Assembly: GCF_023516435.1 (NCBI RefSeq)
Contig: NZ_CP097332.1
Location: 372,001-436,000 of the forward strand
DNA: 64,000 bases
From: Jatrophihabitans telluris
Lineage (GTDB): Bacteria > Actinomycetota > Actinomycetes > Mycobacteriales > Jatrophihabitantaceae
Direction of reading: 5' to 3'
In this document: positions 10,495 through 19,240 of the stretch, in pieces
Position numbering within the stretch: the stretch's first letter is position 1
How the letters are laid out: every line of letters begins with the position of its first letter
The notes under the pieces: generated by a model
What the model was told of the DNA's origin: nothing
Seen by the model: the letters and a program-made list of their open reading frames with translations, nothing else
Databases searched by the model: none
Program-made: the position numbers and the translations under genes

Positions 10495-12105
10495 TTAGTG
10501 AACGGCCAGCGCGGCCGGGTCGACGTTCTCCACTTCGGATCTGCCGACTCGGATCATGGCCGCGGTCACCAGCACGCCGAACAGCGCCAGGATGGCCGCC
10601 GTGAGGAATCCGCGGGCCGAGCCGTGAGCAAGTACGGCCTGGAACGCCCGCCCGGCGAGGCTGTCATGCAATGCACCCAACGATGCCTTGGCCCCGCCGG
10701 TGGCTTGCTTGCTCAGTTCGCCGAAGTGCTGCAAAACGGACGGCTGTGCCTGCCCCGCGGCGACCTTCGCCTGCAGCAGACCCGCCTGATGCACGCCCTC
10801 ATGCTTGGACGCGGTGGCGAACACCGTGGTCAGCACTGAAAGCCCGATCGAGCCGCCGACTTGTTGCCCGACGTTGAGCAGCGCGGAGGCGAGCCCGGCC
10901 TCGTGGGGTTCCACACCGGCTACCGCGACGGTGGTCAGCGGTACGAAGATCGAGCCGATCCCGAAGGCCATCACGATCAACGACGGCAGCAGATGGCCGA
11001 GGTAGGTGGACTCCGGGGTGATCGTCGCGAGCCAGAACAAGCCACCCGTCATAAGTACCGAGCCGAACAGGATGAGGTTGCGAGGCCCGACCCTCGGCAT
11101 CAAGGCGGCCGAGATCTGGGCGGCGATGCCGATGGTGAACGCCACCGGGAGGAACGCCAGCCCCGACTTGAGCGCGGAGTAACCAAGCACGAGTTGCACG
11201 AAGTAGGTGACGAAGAAGAACATCCCGAACATCGCGGCGCCGATGATGAGCATGACGATGTAAGCGCCGGAGCGATCCCGATTCCGCAGCGCGCGCAACG
11301 GCATCATCGCGTAGGACAGCCTGCTCTGCAGCACGACGAAGCTGATCAGCAACACCAGCGCCAGGACGAACGCGCTGACCGTGATGCCGTTACGCCAACC
11401 GTTGGAAGCAGCGTGGATGAAGCCGTACACCAGCGACGCCATGCCGACGGTGGACAAAGCCCCGCCGAACCAGTCGAAGCGGCCGGACAGTCGATCGGAC
11501 TCGTGCAGGAAGACCCACGCACCGGCAACCAGAGCGACACCGATCGGCACGTTGACGAAGAGCACCCAGCGCCAGGTGAGGTACTCGGTGAGCACCCCGC
11601 CGAGCAGCAGGCCGAGCGCCGCGCCCGCGCCGGCGACCGCGGAGAAGACCGCGAAGGCGCGGGTACGTTCCTTGCCCTCCTCGAACTCGGTGGTGATCAG
11701 CGACAGGGCGGTCGGCGAGGCGATGGCGCCACCGATGCCCTGGATCACGCGGCCGAAGATCAGGAATTCAAAGCTGTGCGCGAGGCCGGCGAGGAAACTC
11801 CCGACCGTGAAGAGTCCGAGGCCCACCATGAACATTCGACGGCGGCCGAGGATGTCGCCGGCGCGGCCACCGAGCAACAGCAGGCCGCCGAAGGCCAAGG
11901 TGTAGGCGTTGATGGCCCAGGTCATGGACGTTTGGTCCTTGCCGAAGTACTCACCCATCTTCGGCAGGGCGATGTTCACGATCGTGCCGTCCAGCACGAT
12001 CATCAGTTGGGCACCCGCAATGATGAGCAAAACGAGTGCTGGATGGGCTGCTTTGTAGGATCGCTGACCCGCAGCGCCCCCGCTCGCCTCTTCTGTCGTG
12101 GTCAC
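10495..12105 (-). CDS. DHA2-family (EmrB/QacA) multidrug MFS transporter
   Basis: 536 aa with about 14 TM segments. Motif A-like GRAGDILGRRRMF follows TM2; the motif C region is AVAGAGAALGLLLGG; the N-terminal segment MIVLDGTIVNIALP is characteristic of DHA2 drug:proton antiporters. GTG 12105 is preferred over the upstream in-frame ATG 12153 because GGGAGA lies 5-6 nt before it and the longer N-terminus is unlike the family. Divergent from a TetR regulator, with two matching dyads between, so it is probably induced by a drug ligand of that repressor. Confidence 0.9.
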   Translation of the reverse strand: MTTTEEASGGAAGQRSYKAAHPALVLLIIAGAQLMIVLDGTIVNIALPKMGEYFGKDQTSMTWAINAYTLAFGGLLLLGGRAGDILGRRRMFMVGLGLFTVGSFLAGLAHSFEFLIFGRVIQGIGGAIASPTALSLITTEFEEGKERTRAFAVFSAVAGAGAALGLLLGGVLTEYLTWRWVLFVNVPIGVALVAGAWVFLHESDRLSGRFDWFGGALSTVGMASLVYGFIHAASNGWRNGITVSAFVLALVLLISFVVLQSRLSYAMMPLRALRNRDRSGAYIVMLIIGAAMFGMFFFVTYFVQLVLGYSALKSGLAFLPVAFTIGIAAQISAALMPRVGPRNLILFGSVLMTGGLFWLATITPESTYLGHLLPSLIVMAFGIGSIFVPLTTVAVAGVEPHEAGLASALLNVGQQVGGSIGLSVLTTVFATASKHEGVHQAGLLQAKVAAGQAQPSVLQHFGELSKQATGGAKASLGALHDSLAGRAFQAVLAHGSARGFLTAAILALFGVLVTAAMIRVGRSEVENVDPAALAVH

Positions 12106-12162
12106 GACTCTCCCTGTTCGGAGTCGCCAGACGACCCTTGCCGTCCGGCCCATTATCGGATG

Positions 12163-12228
12163 TTAGGGAACGCTAACGTTCCCAATTGCGGTAACCTAGC
12201 CGACGGTTGTTAAGGAACGCAAACGTCC
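12163..12228. promoter_or_regulatory. Two TetR operator copies between efflux pump and regulator
   Basis: Site 1 (12163-12183) contains GGGAACG-CTAA-CGTTCCC, a 7-bp-arm dyad. Site 2 (12210-12228), TTAAGGAACGCAAACGTCC, repeats the same pattern with one base deleted. Both fit TTA-R-GGAACGC-W-AACGT-YCC. Position and symmetry suit the TetR repressor encoded at 12345. Confidence 0.7.
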
Positions 12229-12344
12229 ACTAAGTCTTCGTCCTCAGCCGAGACACAGCCAGAACCAGCAGGCTGTCGCAGCGGCTGGGAACCGATGCGT
12301 TATCGGCGGGACCGCGCCTTCACCAGGAAAGGATGCTTGCCGCG

Positions 12345-13196
12345 ATGACCTCCGCACCAGCGAATATTGCAGAGACCTCCGACAACAGCGACGCCGTTGA
12401 GCCCAGGGCGAACAACAAGCCTGCGTCGGTGTCACGCACTGTTGCTGGACGGTCCGCGGAGCGTACGCAGAGTGATCCGCGGGCGCCGTCCCGGAGCGGC
12501 CCCACGGCCGGCCCACCAGTCGACAAACCAGCCGGCCTCCCAACCCCTCACCCGGCCGGGGAGAGGGGCATCGAGCCCGTCAGCGAGGCCGGGAACAAGG
12601 CGCAGCGGCGGCGCGGCGTCGAACTGGAAGACGCGATCCGCACCGCCTGCGTTGCGGAGTTGGCCGAGTTCGGTTACGGCAGCCTGACGATCGAGTCCGT
12701 CGCCAGCCGGGCGCAGACCGGCAAGGCCTCGATCTATCGCCGGTGGCCGAGCAAGCAGGAACTCGTCATGGATGCGCTTGGTTGCCTGATGACCGGTCCG
12801 CTGCTTCGGCTGCACCAGAGCGAGCTGAGCGACGACGTCACGACCCGGGAGGCGTTGGCCGAACTGATGGTGAACGTCGGCACGGTGATGGCCGGGCCCG
12901 ATGGCGACGCCATGCGGTCCGTGCTGGGCGAATCGCTACGCGACGAGGCGTTCTCGGCCAGCTTCGAGTGTGACTTCTTCGACCCGCGTAAGCGGGCCTT
13001 GGTCGACCTGCTCGAGCGAGGGGTCGAGCGCGGTGAGGTCCGAGCGGATGCGGTGGACGAGGTCGTGGCCGAGATGATCGCCGGAACCTTCATCCATCGC
13101 GTACTGATCCGGCGGAAATATCCGACCCGCGCCGAGATCGACAACATGCTCGACCGGTTCATCATGCCGGCGATCAGCCCGTCCTCAGGCGCCTGA
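12345..13196 (+). CDS. TetR/AcrR-family regulator with a long disordered N-terminus
   Basis: 283 aa from ATG 12345, about 80 residues longer than usual. The DNA-binding helix-turn-helix starts only near residue 85: RTACVAELAEFGYGSLTIES, then ASRAQTGKASIYRRWPSKQEL. The preceding stretch is Pro/Ser/Ala-rich and probably disordered. AGGAAAGG lies about 11 nt before ATG 12345 but only 1 nt before an upstream in-frame ATG at 12333, which favours the later start. It probably represses the divergent MFS pump and itself. A shorter product from a start near residue 78 cannot be excluded. Confidence 0.85.
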   Translation: MTSAPANIAETSDNSDAVEPRANNKPASVSRTVAGRSAERTQSDPRAPSRSGPTAGPPVDKPAGLPTPHPAGERGIEPVSEAGNKAQRRRGVELEDAIRTACVAELAEFGYGSLTIESVASRAQTGKASIYRRWPSKQELVMDALGCLMTGPLLRLHQSELSDDVTTREALAELMVNVGTVMAGPDGDAMRSVLGESLRDEAFSASFECDFFDPRKRALVDLLERGVERGEVRADAVDEVVAEMIAGTFIHRVLIRRKYPTRAEIDNMLDRFIMPAISPSSGA

Positions 13197-13338
13197 ACCG
13201 CGTCGATCCGACCCTTCCCACCCTGCCGCCGGACGCCGCTCAAGCCGCACCTTGCATACGCACAGCTCACATGGAGCATCCGGCGCTATTCATGCGGCAC
13301 CATAGGGAGCGACACAGTCGTCGTTCAGGAGCGGATGC

Positions 13339-15111
13339 ATGCAACCGGAAGTGCGGCCTAGCGCGCCCGTCTCGAAGCCCGAGGAGCGACCCAGTCGCTT
13401 CGCCGGCTCGAAGTTCGGGCGCGATTACTACGACCGCGTGCCAGGCATCGTCGCCACCGTCACGTCCATCACCGGCTTTTTGAACCTCGTGCTGGCTCTC
13501 ATGCCCCGCGAACGCGACCACCTCCACCAGATCCACGACTACCTGCCGGCCTCGATCTCGGCCGGCGCTGCATCGGTGCTGGCCGTGTCCGGGCTGCTCC
13601 TGTGGCGCCTCGGGACGATGCTGCGGCGGCGGAAGCGCCGGGCCTGGGTCGGAGCGCTCACGATCTACGCCGTCCTGGTCGTGGCGCACATCGGCAACGG
13701 AACGTTCATCGCGGCCGGGGTCAGCTTCGTGCTGTTCCTGCTACTGGCGACGACGGGAAGCCGCTTCCGGGCCAAGGCCGATCCGGTGTCGCGATGGGTG
13801 GCCCTCAAGATCGCCGTCCAGTTCGAGCTGGTGGCCGTCGTCTGGGGCATGCTGCTGCTAACCCTGGCGTCGAATCGCCGTTTCGCGTTCCCACCGTCGG
13901 TCTGGCAGAAGGTCCAAGAGGTGCTCTGGGGCCTCATCGGGGTGGACGGACCGGTTCGCTATTCGGCCCGGTCAGAACGATTCCAAGACGTCCTGCACGC
14001 CACCCTCGGCGCGTTCTCGTTGATCACCGTCGTCATCGTCGTGCTGCTGATCCTGCGTCCGGCAGAGCCGATCGGGGGCCTCAGTGCGCAGGACGAGTCG
14101 AAGCTTCGCGAACTGCTGGCCAAGCAGGGAGCGCGTGACTCACTGGGCTACTTCGCACTGCGGCGGGAGAAGCGGGTGGTCTGGTCGCCGACCGGCAAAG
14201 CCGCCATCACGGGCCGGGTCGTCAACGGCGTGTTTCTCGTGTCCGGCGATCCGATCGGCGACCCCGAGGCGTGGCCGGGCGCGATCGCCGAGTACATGAA
14301 GCAGATCAGGGAGTACGGCTGGGTTCCAGCGGTCATCGGCTGCAGCGAACAGGGCGCGACGGTCTTTCGTCGTGAGGCGGATCTGTCCGCGATCGAACTC
14401 GGCGATGAGGCCATCGTCCGGCCGTGTGAATTCTCCTTGGACGGTCGGCCGATGCGCGGGGTCCGCCAGGCCTGCACCCGGGTCCAGCGCGCCGGCTACG
14501 AGGTGCAGGTACGCCGCGCCTCGTCGGTGTCGCGCGAGGAATTCCACCAGCTCGACCGCGCTGCCGCCTCATGGCGAGGGGACGAGGTCGAGCGCGGATT
14601 CTCCATGGCGCTGTCCCGGCTCGGCGATCCCGCGGACGACCAGTGCGTCGTGGCGACCGCGACGCAGGGCGGACAGCTCAAGGGTCTGCTCAACTTCGTG
14701 CCCTGGGGTCCGGACGGGCTCTCCCTGGACTTGATGCGACGTGATCGTGGCGCCGACAACGGACTGAACGAGTTCATGATCGTGCAGGTGATCGAGCAGG
14801 CCTCGGACAAGCTGGGCGTTGACCGGATCTCGTTGAACTTCGCCGTCTTCCGGGACGCGATCGAGCGCGGAGAACGGATCGGAGCCGGGCCGATCCTCCG
14901 CGCCTGGCGCTGGATCCTGGTTTTCGCCAGCCGTTGGTGGCAGATCGAGTCGCTGTACCGATTCAACGTGAAGTTCCGGCCCGAGTGGGAGCCCCGGTTC
15001 CTGTCCTACCCGTCGACGCGCGACCTGCCACGGATCGCGGTCGCGGCGCTGGAGGCCGAAGCATTCATCACCCGGCCGCACCGGCTGAAGCGTTTGGTCG
15101 GCCGCGCCTGA
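13339..15111 (+). CDS. MprF/LysX-like phosphatidylglycerol lysyltransferase, membrane + DUF2156 domain
   Basis: 590 aa. Six to seven hydrophobic segments in residues about 35-240 are followed by a DUF2156 (GNAT-fold) domain from about 255 to 560, with DSLGYFALRREKRVVWS, VSGDPIGDPEAWPGAI, and the FRPEWEPRFLSYPS end typical of the family. Such enzymes transfer lysine (or alanine) from tRNA to phosphatidylglycerol and lower the membrane's negative charge. Mycobacterial LysX carries a lysyl-tRNA synthetase fused to the C-terminus; here the protein stops before that, so it must use tRNA charged by a separate synthetase. The amino acid used is not readable. Confidence 0.85.
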   Translation: MQPEVRPSAPVSKPEERPSRFAGSKFGRDYYDRVPGIVATVTSITGFLNLVLALMPRERDHLHQIHDYLPASISAGAASVLAVSGLLLWRLGTMLRRRKRRAWVGALTIYAVLVVAHIGNGTFIAAGVSFVLFLLLATTGSRFRAKADPVSRWVALKIAVQFELVAVVWGMLLLTLASNRRFAFPPSVWQKVQEVLWGLIGVDGPVRYSARSERFQDVLHATLGAFSLITVVIVVLLILRPAEPIGGLSAQDESKLRELLAKQGARDSLGYFALRREKRVVWSPTGKAAITGRVVNGVFLVSGDPIGDPEAWPGAIAEYMKQIREYGWVPAVIGCSEQGATVFRREADLSAIELGDEAIVRPCEFSLDGRPMRGVRQACTRVQRAGYEVQVRRASSVSREEFHQLDRAAASWRGDEVERGFSMALSRLGDPADDQCVVATATQGGQLKGLLNFVPWGPDGLSLDLMRRDRGADNGLNEFMIVQVIEQASDKLGVDRISLNFAVFRDAIERGERIGAGPILRAWRWILVFASRWWQIESLYRFNVKFRPEWEPRFLSYPSTRDLPRIAVAALEAEAFITRPHRLKRLVGRA

Positions 15112-15279
15112 TCGAGGCACGGGCTCCGCTCGTCCCAGCACCATGCCGCGGCAGCGGCGCGTGCAGCGTCGGCCACCGTCTGTGATCCGTTGGGTGCCTG
15201 CCCCGTTTTGATTCGACCGGACCGGGGTGGGTAGGCTGTCGCCGCTGACAACGTGCCGATTCGTCGGGACGAAGTCGAG

Positions 15280-15368
15280 GAGGCTTCGCCTAGTCCGGTC
15301 TATGGCGCCGCACTGCTAATGCGGTTTGGGTCTCAAGCCCATCCCGGGTTCGAATCCCGGAGCCTCCG
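15280..15368 (+). tRNA. tRNA-Ser (anticodon GCT)
   Basis: 89 nt. Acceptor GGAGGCT (15280-15286) pairs with AGCCTCC (15361-15367), then discriminator G. The anticodon arm is CCGCA-CTGCTAA-TGCGG, giving GCT. A long variable arm (class II) and a T arm with GGTTCGAATCC are present. It reads AGC/AGU serine codons. CCA is not encoded. Confidence 0.97.
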
Positions 15369-15453
15369 CGGTGCCCCTGGTCCCCATTTTTGGGGAGTTA
15401 GAGGGCGTTTTGGAACCGGGTGAGTCGAGCCGGTAGAGTACGACTTCGGTTCT

Positions 15454-15529
15454 GCGCTCGTAGCTCAACGGATAGAGCACTTGACTACGGATCAAGAGGT
15501 TGCAGGTTCGAATCCTGCCGAGCGCACCA
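15454..15529 (+). tRNA. tRNA-Arg (anticodon ACG), CCA encoded
   Basis: 73 nt plus genomic CCA (15527-15529). Acceptor GCGCTCG pairs with CGAGCGC; the anticodon loop CTACGGA gives ACG (A34 would be deaminated to inosine to read CGN). T arm GCAGGTTCGAATCCTGC. It lies 85 bp after tRNA-Ser on the same strand. Confidence 0.97.
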
Positions 15530-15611
15530 CGGGAAGCCCCGGATTTGCTGCCTTCACAGCGATCCGGGGCTTCTTTCGTCCGCAGCTGCTCAACCGTGAC
15601 AGGATCTGGCG

Positions 15612-15725
15612 ATGCCAACCGCCGTTGCGACCACGGGCCACAGCAGCCCTTTCCTCGTCGGACTGGTGACCGTCATCATCGTCGCCGTCGGCGTCGGCGT
15701 GTGGCTCAGGAAGCGACGACGGTAA
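15612..15725 (+). CDS. Small single-pass membrane protein (37 aa)
   Basis: ATG 15612 to TAA 15725. A short polar N-terminus is followed by one hydrophobic helix (PFLVGLVTVIIVAVGVGVW) and a strongly basic tail LRKRRR. This in-out topology by the positive-inside rule makes a real gene plausible. There is no homology call. It lies behind tRNA-Arg and its stop is 5 bp before the 32-bp repeat array. Confidence 0.5.
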   Translation: MPTAVATTGHSSPFLVGLVTVIIVAVGVGVWLRKRRR

Positions 15726-15730
15726 GAAGG

Positions 15731-15855
15731 GCGGGCGCGCAACGAGGGCAACCTCAACGGGGCGGGCGCGCAACGAGGGCAACCTCAACGGGGCGGGCAC
15801 GCAACGAGGGCAACCTCAACGGGGGCGGGCGCGCAACGAGGGCAACCTCAACGGT
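15731..15855. repeat. GTTG-core repeat array A (4 units), abutting the murB stop
   Basis: Four copies of the core GCAACGAGGGCAACCTCAAC, with cores starting at about 15739, 15770, 15801 and 15833 (period 31-32). The filler GGGCGGGCGC/A is specific to this locus. The last unit ends one base before the murB stop codon (15856-15858), so murB mRNA enters the array directly and reads the core as CGTTGAGGTTGCCCTCGTTG. Same core family as the arrays at 36.3, 39.2 and 42.3 kb. Confidence 0.9.
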
Positions 15856-16881
15856 TTAGAACGTGCAGTTGGCCAGATGGGCTTCCGGGCCCAGGCGAAT
15901 CCCGAAGCGTTGCTGTACGCCGTCCCGGATCACGGTGGCGAGATCCAGCAACTCCGCGGTCGTCGCGTTGCCACGGTTGGTCAACGCGAGGGTGTGCTTC
16001 GTCGAAACCGACACGCGACCGAGGCCGCGATCCAACCCGTATCCCCTCGTAAAGCCGGCTTGCTCGATCAACCACGCCGCCGACAGCTTCGTCTTGCCGT
16101 CGGCTGCCCACTGCGGGCAGTCCGCGGCCGCCGCGGGGACGTCGTCCAGCAGCGGATTCACGAAGAACGACCCGACGCTCCAGGAATCGTGGTCGGCGGC
16201 GTCCAGCACCATTCCCTTGGACCGGCGCAAGGCCAGCACGGTGTCGCGAACGTCGGCGAGGGGGGCCGTCTGCCCCGGCTCCAGGTCGAGGCGACGGGCG
16301 AGCTCGAGGTAGCGGATCGGACCGGATCGCTGCGAGCGCGGCAGGGCGAGGGTCACGTCGAGCACGACGTAGCGGTCGGTGTGCTTGAAGGCGGAGGTCC
16401 GAAAGCCGAAGCGGCAGCGCTGCGGTGTCCAGGACTCGACGCGACGGGTCTCACGGTCATAGATCGTCAGGGCCCGGAGCACGTCGGCGACCTCAGCCCC
16501 GTATGCCCCGACATTCTGGATCGGTGTCGCGCCGACCAGGCCGGGAATGCCCGACATCGTCTCCAGCCCGGCCAGGCCCTCGGAGATGCACCGCACGACG
16601 AGTTCATCCCACGGCACGCCCGCGGCCACGCGCAATAGCGTGTCCGAACCGTCCCGTCCCGTCAGCTCGATTCCGTCCGACGCGACCCGGACGACCAATC
16701 CCGGCCAGCCCTCGTCGCCGACCACGAGATTCGAGCCGCCGCCGACGATCAGCACCGATTCGCCGTTGCCGTCGGCCGTAGCCACCAGATCGGTCAGTTC
16801 CTCGTCGGACCCCGCGACGGCGACCCGAGCGGCCGGACCGCCCAGGCGCAGCGTGGTCATCTCGGCGAGGGTCCTAGGCAC
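15856..16881 (-). CDS. murB: UDP-N-acetylenolpyruvoylglucosamine reductase
   Basis: 341 aa. Reduces UDP-GlcNAc-enolpyruvate to UDP-MurNAc with NADPH and FAD in peptidoglycan synthesis. It starts with the FAD-binding PCMH fold (TTLRLGGPAARV, then VLIVGGGSNLVV), followed by MSGIPGLVGATPIQNVGAYG and GSFFVNP with the catalytic Ser region; the C-terminal segment is SAAWLIEQAGF. The spacing matches type I/III MurB. GTG 16881 has a TAGGCT -10 box 8 nt upstream, suggesting a leaderless mRNA. Its 3' end adjoins repeat array A. Confidence 0.95.
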   Translation of the reverse strand: MPRTLAEMTTLRLGGPAARVAVAGSDEELTDLVATADGNGESVLIVGGGSNLVVGDEGWPGLVVRVASDGIELTGRDGSDTLLRVAAGVPWDELVVRCISEGLAGLETMSGIPGLVGATPIQNVGAYGAEVADVLRALTIYDRETRRVESWTPQRCRFGFRTSAFKHTDRYVVLDVTLALPRSQRSGPIRYLELARRLDLEPGQTAPLADVRDTVLALRRSKGMVLDAADHDSWSVGSFFVNPLLDDVPAAAADCPQWAADGKTKLSAAWLIEQAGFTRGYGLDRGLGRVSVSTKHTLALTNRGNATTAELLDLATVIRDGVQQRFGIRLGPEAHLANCTF

Positions 16882-17195
16882 GGCTCGCCAGCCTACCGGC
16901 CGGGTCCTGGCCCGGACCCCGGCCGCCGACCTTCAGCGCCCTGCAGGCGGATGAGGGCCCGATACCGACCTGTGATCTTTACGTGAGATCTCATCACATT
17001 TGATGATGTCCGACCGATGTCGCGCACCGCAGACTCATCACGCGCCGAGCCTCACTCGGCGCGAGCGAGGCCCTGATCCGCTTGGTGTACTGGTCGCCCT
17101 CTGAGGCCAGGCGGGGAGTCAAAGGCGAAACCGGCGCTCTCCCGCAGTGCTGTCGCGGCATTCCGGTCGCGACTTCTTTTTTTCAGGGGGAACGA
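16882..17195. other. 314-bp gene-free region with a 9-bp hairpin
   Basis: It holds the murB leaderless -10 box (AGCCTA, 16890-16895, read on the minus strand) and a perfect hairpin, CGCGCCGAG (17041-17049), loop CCTCA, CTCGGCGCG (17055-17063). The hairpin lies 133 nt upstream of the TasA-like gene and could be a 5'-UTR element or terminator. A ribosome site, AGGGGG (17185-17190), serves the next gene. No open frame with coding features is seen. Confidence 0.5.
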
Positions 17196-17894
17196 ATGAG
17201 CAAGAAGAAGCTTGGCCGGATCGTGGGCTTCGCGGTCGCCGCCGGCGCAACCGCCACGATGGTTGGTTTCGCCGCCAGCAGCACCGGTGCGTACTTCACC
17301 GACGTGCACAACGGCAGCGTCAAGGCCTCGCTGGGCAACGTCAAGGTGAACACCTCGGACCTGAGCCTGAACTTCACCAGCTTGCTGCCCGGTGAGTTCC
17401 AGACCAAGACCATCAACTACACCGGAGCGGGCACGGGCGCCGAGGACATCTGGCTGGTGCTGCCCAGTGACGGCAGCGCGGCGGCCTTCAACGGCACTGG
17501 TGGCAGCGACGCCGCCCTCGGCCGCTACGGTCACTTCGCGGTGAGCTCGCCGGCCGGCAGCTTCACCTCCTACAACCTGGCCAGCCCGGGCAGCGGAATC
17601 CACTCAGGCGACAGCTGTGGCGTCGACGCCAACGGCCACGGCGGCAGCAACGACCAGGCCGCGGACAAGACCACTCTGGTGAACTTCTGCCCGGTCCCGA
17701 ACGCGATCCTGCTGTCGAGCAACCTCAGTTACGGCGAGTCCGCCTCGGCCGACGTCACCTACGGATGGACGAAGCTGCTCAAGGGCCCGAACCTGGACGG
17801 CGGCACCCCGTTGGCCCCGATCGCGTCCTTCCGCATCGTCGCGACCCAGCACGGAGTAACCCCGACGGACGTGAACAACAACCCGATCGGTTAG
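17196..17894 (+). CDS. TasA/camelysin-like secreted protein (SipW-dependent signal peptide)
   Basis: 232 aa. The signal region KKKLGRIVGFAVAAGATATM is followed by STGAYFTDVHNGS, resembling the A-Y-F-T-D segment of SipW-processed proteins (TasA, camelysin). The mature part is Gly/Ser/Asn-rich and beta-rich, with two Cys (DSCGV and NFCPV) that could pair. The next gene is a SipW-like signal peptidase, which supports the assignment. TasA relatives form extracellular fibres in Bacillus biofilms; whether this one polymerises is unknown. ATG 17196 has an AGGGGG site 5-6 nt upstream. Confidence 0.75.
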   Translation: MSKKKLGRIVGFAVAAGATATMVGFAASSTGAYFTDVHNGSVKASLGNVKVNTSDLSLNFTSLLPGEFQTKTINYTGAGTGAEDIWLVLPSDGSAAAFNGTGGSDAALGRYGHFAVSSPAGSFTSYNLASPGSGIHSGDSCGVDANGHGGSNDQAADKTTLVNFCPVPNAILLSSNLSYGESASADVTYGWTKLLKGPNLDGGTPLAPIASFRIVATQHGVTPTDVNNNPIG

Positions 17895-18077
17895 TTCCGA
17901 GCGCAGGACGACCGAAGCCCGGGGTCAGCCACCTGATCCCGATGAACTCCGGTGGGCCGTACCGGGTGCGGCCCACCGGAGCGGTCGTCGTGCCGCCGCC
18001 TTCACCCCCACCCGCAGCCCGCCCGCAGCACCGTCTGCAGTGCTATCCGGACCGGCCGACCCGACAGGAGACCACGC

Positions 18078-18644
18078 GTGATCATTCGACGTCGCCGGTC
18101 CCTGTTCGTCGCCGTGCTGACCGGCCTGGCGCTGCTCGCGCTGCTGGGAACCGGGATGCACCTGCGAGGGCAGGGATACCGGCTCTACGTCGTGCACACC
18201 GGATCCATGATGCCCACGTTGATGCCCGGTGATGTCGTGCTCGACCGCCCTGCGGACCGGGTGCCGGTCCGCGGCGAGATCATCACCTTCCGCCACTCGG
18301 ATGTGGTCACCGATGTCGTCACGCACCGGGTGGTCAGCACCAACCGGGGCCTCATCCAGACCAAGGGTGACGCCAACACGTCGGCCGACGTCTGGGATAT
18401 TCGCCCGAACCAGGTCCAGGGTGTCGTCCACACCAAGATCGCCAAACTCGGTTACCTGCTGGTGTTTCTCCAGCAACCGGCCGGTGTGAGCTCGGTGGTC
18501 AGCGGGCTGTTGGCGATGATCTTCCTGTGGGGTCTGTTCGAGGGACCGACCGACGCCCCGGCCACGGCACGCCAGCGCGGTGCTCACCGTCCGTCCGGCG
18601 GGCCGCGGCACCGCAGCTCGCTGCACGTCGCCCACACCGGCTGA
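18078..18644 (+). CDS. sipW: SipW-like (ER-type) signal peptidase I
   Basis: 188 aa. N-terminal TM (LFVAVLTGLALLALLGTGM), the catalytic-Ser motif VHTGSMMPTLMPGDVVL, then DVVTHRVVSTN, where His replaces the Lys of ordinary bacterial type I peptidases, as in SipW and eukaryotic signal peptidase. A second hydrophobic segment (VVSGLLAMIFLWGLF) precedes a basic tail. GTG 18078 has AGGAG 7 nt upstream. It lies 183 bp behind the TasA-like gene, its probable substrate. Confidence 0.88.
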   Translation: MIIRRRRSLFVAVLTGLALLALLGTGMHLRGQGYRLYVVHTGSMMPTLMPGDVVLDRPADRVPVRGEIITFRHSDVVTDVVTHRVVSTNRGLIQTKGDANTSADVWDIRPNQVQGVVHTKIAKLGYLLVFLQQPAGVSSVVSGLLAMIFLWGLFEGPTDAPATARQRGAHRPSGGPRHRSSLHVAHTG

Positions 18645-18726
18645 GGTCCGGGCCTGGCGATGTTCCGTCCGAAAATTCTGCCCTTCGCGGGACAAGCGGG
18701 GCGGTTTCGGGCTAGCGTCCGGACTC

Positions 18727-19221
18727 ATGGCTTCTGACATGTCACTCCCGGGCGCGTCCGTCGCGGCCGAGGACCAGCCCGCCGCGATGGACGAGACCGA
18801 CCGGCGGATCGTCGACGCGCTACGGGCGGACGGTCGGCTGTCCATGCGGGCCCTGGCCGAGCGGCTGCACATCTCCCGGGCCAACGCCTACGCCCGGGCT
18901 GAGCGGCTCCACCAGGCGGGGGTGATCACGGGGTACTCCGCGACGATCAACCCCCGCCGCTATGGCTACGGCCTGTCGGCCTACGTCTACCTCCGGATCA
19001 GCCAGCATTCGTGGCAGGAGATGCGCCGCCGGGTGATGGAGATTCCCGAGGTCGAGCACGGCTCGCTCGTGTCCGGTGAGTTCGACATCGTGCTGCTCGT
19101 GCGCACGCGGGACACAGCGACGCTGCGGGACCTGGTGCTCAGCCGGCTGCAGGCGATGCCGGACGTGCTGGGCACTCAAACGGTGTTGATCTTCGACGAG
19201 TTGGCCCCGGTCCGGGAGTGA
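18727..19221 (+). CDS. Lrp/AsnC-family regulator
   Basis: 164 aa. DETDRRIVDALRADGRLSMR with LAERLHISRANAYARAERL is the N-terminal AsnC helix-turn-helix (about 20-80). A RAM effector-binding domain follows (SAYVYLRISQHSW, VEHGSLVSGEFDIVLLVRTRD). It probably senses an amino acid. A TAGCGT -10 box ends 8 nt before ATG 18727, so the mRNA may be leaderless. No obvious target is adjacent. Confidence 0.9.
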   Translation: MASDMSLPGASVAAEDQPAAMDETDRRIVDALRADGRLSMRALAERLHISRANAYARAERLHQAGVITGYSATINPRRYGYGLSAYVYLRISQHSWQEMRRRVMEIPEVEHGSLVSGEFDIVLLVRTRDTATLRDLVLSRLQAMPDVLGTQTVLIFDELAPVRE

Positions 19222-19240
19222 GCCGCATCGCCGCAGTCAG

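Noticed and set aside
10861-12213. A 450-codon plus-strand frame opposite the MFS gene.
   Set aside because: Translation is Asp/Glu/Gln/Arg-rich without pattern; the MFS reading has TM segments and motifs A and C.
15731-15855. Array A (and B-D) as a CRISPR array: repeats of about 22 bp with regular spacing.
   Set aside because: The segments between cores are only about 10 bp and nearly identical inside each array, not unique spacers; no cas genes are nearby.
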